Made by a program: the position numbers and the translations under genes. A stretch of DNA of 64,000 nucleotides from Gonium pectorale. Its lineage: Eukaryota; Chlorophyta; Chlorophyceae; Chlamydomonadales; Volvocaceae. The notes beneath the pieces were generated by a model. That model was not told the DNA's origin. It saw only the letters and a program-made list of their open reading frames with translations, and did no database searches. Positions 61,006-64,000 of this stretch are shown one piece after another (position 1 is the stretch's first letter; each line of letters begins with the position of its first letter). The DNA lies in the NCBI GenBank assembly GCA_001584585.1, contig LSYV01000010.1:393653-457652 (forward strand), in the 5' to 3' direction.

Positions 61006-64000
61006 ATGCAGCTTCTGAGGCAGCAACAAGGGGTGAGCCTCAGGGGCGGGAACGCGCAGCGCGCTTCTGTGCTACCAGCTGCGCTGAGATGTAGCTCTCG
61101 TCGCCAAGCGAGCACGCGCGTTCGCGCGGCTGACTCTGGCGTGAACCCTTTCTCCACATCAACCACAGCCACAGCCGCGCCTGCACCTGCATCTAGGCCG
61201 CCGGCAGCGGAGGCCGAGACGCAGTGGACATCGCACAACTGGAAATGGCGGGGGCACACCATTCACTACAAAACGGCTGGATGTGGGGAACCTATCATCC
61301 TGGTCCACGGGTTCGGGCTGAGCTCGTTCCACTACCGTCGTAATATCCCCGTACTGGCTCAGAAGTACAAGGTGGGTATCTCGCTCTGGGCTGCCGGTGC
61401 CGCTGGGACGGGGCATTGTGGGCCGGGTAGGGACAGGAGTACGCAGGGTGCGGGCAGGTCGGGGTGCCCCAACAGGCGGCCCTCCGTCTTCTGGCCATGA
61501 AAACCAAACCCACCGTTGGCTGCAGGTGTACGCCATTGACCTCCTTGGGTTCGGGCGCTCCTCCAAGCCCATCCGGCAGTACAGGCAAGAGGCGCCGCAT
61601 TGCCTGGCTTGATCTGCCTGAGGTCTCTACAGCCGGCTGCGACTGCCGACTTGTTGCTCGTGGGCCAGCCGCACCCTACGCAACATGCCACTTCAGACTT
61701 GCTATGGCCGCAGGCGCGGGGGCCATGCCAGCGCGACCTCACCTCCCCAGCTGCACCTGCACTGTCGTTTACCCCACTGTTGCTGCCCCGTACTGCATCC
61801 GGCCGTACCGCGAGTTTCATGCGGTAGGAAGCCGCGTCGGGCCCCAAGCTCTTCTAGCGTCGCCGGGTGCTCATATGACCTGCTCTGCTGTGCGCCGCCC
61901 CCGTGACGCCTCCCGCTGCTCGCTCCCACCCTGTTGACATGTGCAGCATGGAGCTGTGGCGGGACCTGCTCCTGGACTTCATGGCGGAGTTCACGGAGGG
62001 CAAGCCCGCAGTGCTGGTGGGCAACTCCATCGGAGCCCTGGCGTGCCTCATGGTACGTCGGGGGCACACAGGGCTGGCCTTGGCCGAAGGGCCTGTGGCG
62101 CCATGGGGCGGGTGCCTGGCCAGATACCCGGCAGGGTTTGCGATCCGGCCGGGCGTTTAGTGACAGATTGGTCTGCCTGAGTTAGCAGATCAGAGCCCAG
62201 GGAAGCCAGGTACTGGCTCTGCACGGAGGCGCTCCATGATTGCTCGTGCTGGCGGGACGCATGGGTTGCCAGAGGTGTTTGCCTCTCCCCATCATGTTGC
62301 TTATCGACACCAGAGGCCTGCCAACCTCGTGCCGTCTGCACCCCGCCTGTGAACTGTTCTACCGCCTACCTTTTCCCCTCCAAATCCCTCACGACAGGCC
62401 AACGCCGCCTCGCCTCGCGGCTCTGTCCGCGGCACAGTGCTGCTCAACTCCGCTGGCGCCATGAACAATAAAGGAGTCATCGGGGACTGGCGCATTGTGG
62501 CGGTCTACCCGCTGCTGCTGTTCATCGACTTCCTGCTCAGCATCCCCGCGGTCAGCGCTGCGCTGTTCAACAACTTCAGGTGGGGCTTGCGGTGTCGGCC
62601 GGGCGGCTCTGTGCGAATCAGCAATGTTACAGAGTTCGCGCTCCGTGTTCCTCGCCGCCGCGCCTGGTAGTGCGGCGGCTCGCTTTGTGGTCCTTTCCGA
62701 ATGCCGACTGAAGTTGTTGTTACATGTAACTTGTCAGCACACCGCATTGGTGGCTCGCGGCTCATGATTTTGATGAAGGCGGTAGCCGACTTCTGAGTGA
62801 TGTATTAATTCCATACAAGAGAACACAGCGGCTCCTCTGTGCGCCGCTCGCGCCTGCGGCTCCGGGCGCCGCTCGGCACTGGCTAAATGAGCCGCGCAAG
62901 CGTGCGCGGGTCTCCTGTGTTGCCCTGAATACGTCATCCCTTGCGGGCCCAAAGCAGTGATGCCACGCTACCTCGTCACCCCGACTGTTCGCAGGACCAA
63001 GGACAACATCCTGCAGGTGCTCAAGAACGGCGTGTACAGCAACCCCGCTGCGGTGGACTCGGCGCTGGTGGACGAGATCTACGCGCCCAGCTGCGACCCG
63101 GGGGCGCGGGAGGTGTTCGTTAGCGTCATCACGGGTGAGCGTGCCTGGACGTTCTAGTATTGTTCCTTCAGGAATGCCGGCCGGAGCCTTGGACGATTGT
63201 TTCAAGCCCATCCACCTGCACGCAGCCGTTCCTAGAACATCGCGTTACTTGCTGACATTGCCCCACCCTCGCGCTGAGCGTCGCTGTCTTTTGGTCCCCA
63301 CGTTGCCTTCCCACAGGCCCTCCCGGCCCCAAGCCCTGGTCGCTGATGCCGGACGTCCAGGGGCAGCTGCTGGTGCTGTGGGGCGACAAGGACACCCTCA
63401 CTCCCGTTGACGGACCCGTGGGTCGCTACCTGCAGGCGCTGCAGGGCACGCGTCCGGGCACCACCTTCAAGATGCTGCAGGGTAAGGAAGGGATGGACAT
63501 ACCTGCACCCTTGGCTCCGCAGCGTTGCCTGGGCGCATTTCGCGCCACGATCCGCCCTCCATAATCGACACGCCATGGCGTCCTTCACTGCAGACGTGGG
63601 CCACTGCCTGCACGACGATAAGCCGGAGCTGGTGCACGCGGAGCTGCTGCCCTGGCTGGAGCGGCTGATGGAGGGCCAGCCCAACTGCGAGGCGCCAGCT
63701 GCGGCTGTGGCTCAAGCTGCGGAGCCGGCTGTGGAGCCCGCCAAGGCCGCAGCGGCTGTGGTTGAGGAGGCCGCTGTGGCAGCGGCGGCAGTGGCGACCG
63801 TTGCGGTAGAGCAGCTGGTGGCGGCGGTCGTTGCCAGTGCGGAGCCGGCGGCCGAGGCAGTGGAGGAGCCGGCGGTCGAGGCAGTGGTGGAGCCGGCGGC
63901 CGAGGCAGTGGCGGAGCCGGCGGCCGAGGCAGTGGCGGAGCCGGCGGCCGTGGCAGTGGCGGAGCCGGCGGTCGAGGCAGTGGCGGAGCCGGCGGCCGTG
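61006..64000 (+). CDS. CLD1-type chlorophyll dephytylase (alpha/beta hydrolase), 3' end outside window
   Basis: Serine hydrolase of the family of Arabidopsis CLD1, which removes phytol from chlorophyll during photosystem turnover. Exons: 61006-61371, 61526-61584, 61947-62052, 62398-62579, 62995-63134, 63317-63481, 63594 to beyond 64000; phases agree. Residues 1-~45 are a transit peptide. The hydrolase core has ILVHGFGLSSFHYRRNIPVL (oxyanion HG), YAIDLLGFGRSSKP, the nucleophile elbow VGNSIGA (Ser about residue 169), LLNSAGAMNNKGVIGDWRI, VSVITGPPGPKPWSLMPD, LWGDKDTLTP (acid near 308-310) and DVGHCLHDDKPELVH (His about 343). The AGxMNNK..DWRI and ITGPPGPxP motifs point to CLD1 rather than pheophytinase. 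Intron 2 starts with GC (AG|GCAAGA). After the core, an Ala/Val/Glu/Pro tail with 8-residue repeats begins and is still open at the window edge. Confidence 0.88.
63841..64000 (+). repeat. 24-bp coding tandem repeat (AVAEPAAE-type)
   Basis: Roughly six to seven copies of a 24-base unit such as GAGCCGGCGGCCGAGGCAGT, in frame in the dephytylase tail, each coding for a variant of AVAEPAAE. It continues past the window edge. Confidence 0.95.

Overview
The window looks like nuclear DNA of a volvocine or other chlorophycean green alga (Chlamydomonas/Volvox type). It is GC-rich. Protein genes are cut into many short exons by 100-700 bp introns with GT(G)-AG borders. Several proteins have plastid transit peptides, coding regions carry Ala/Gly/Gln-rich low-complexity stretches, and TGTAA poly(A)-type signals follow several stops. 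I rebuilt gene models by hand, joining exons whose splice sites and reading phases agree; splice borders remain predictions. The species is not determinable from what I can see.

Layout, left to right: 1-1621, weak minus-strand coding signal of an unidentified gene; 1622-5870 (+), plastid hexose/triose-phosphate:phosphate translocator, closest to the GPT type, complete in 8 exons; 7723-14027 (+), soluble starch synthase III with one CBM53 module, complete in 18 exons; 16964-18492 (+), small secreted Cys-rich protein of unknown function; 20411-23366 (+), porphobilinogen deaminase (tetrapyrrole synthesis), 6 exons; 25659-27430 (-), sterol C-5 desaturase; 28384-35043 (+), SMYD-like SET-domain lysine methyltransferase; 35600-41339 (+), GRAM/VASt (Aster/Lam-type) membrane protein; 43964-46694 (+), proteasome subunit RPN10; 47750-51441 (+), PHT4/ANTR-type anion (phosphate) transporter; 54423-55498 (-), TRAPP subunit TRAPPC6/Trs33; 56363-57378 (-), weak ankyrin-like exons; 57387-60604 (-), long disordered/coiled-coil protein with a SPICE1-like N-terminal motif; 61006-64000+ (+), CLD1-type chlorophyll dephytylase (alpha/beta hydrolase) whose Ala/Glu/Pro repeat tail runs off the window.

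Functional links: the translocator and starch synthase III are adjacent and both serve plastid carbon storage. HEMC and the dephytylase sit at opposite ends of chlorophyll metabolism. The sterol desaturase and the GRAM/VASt protein (a sterol-transfer family) lie within about 15 kb. These are observations of proximity, not evidence of operon-like control.

Most unusual points: (i) intron 5 of the SET gene holds two exons that look like a plant/fungal-type tRNA ligase fragment, flanked by near-identical ~185 bp direct repeats and a 20-N assembly gap; (ii) the tail of that repeat recurs in an intron of the secreted-protein gene, always in an intron; (iii) three introns appear to use GC-AG borders; (iv) the dephytylase has a C-terminal 8-residue repeat tail; (v) the uncharacterised 739-residue minus-strand protein may be a centriolar SPICE1 relative.
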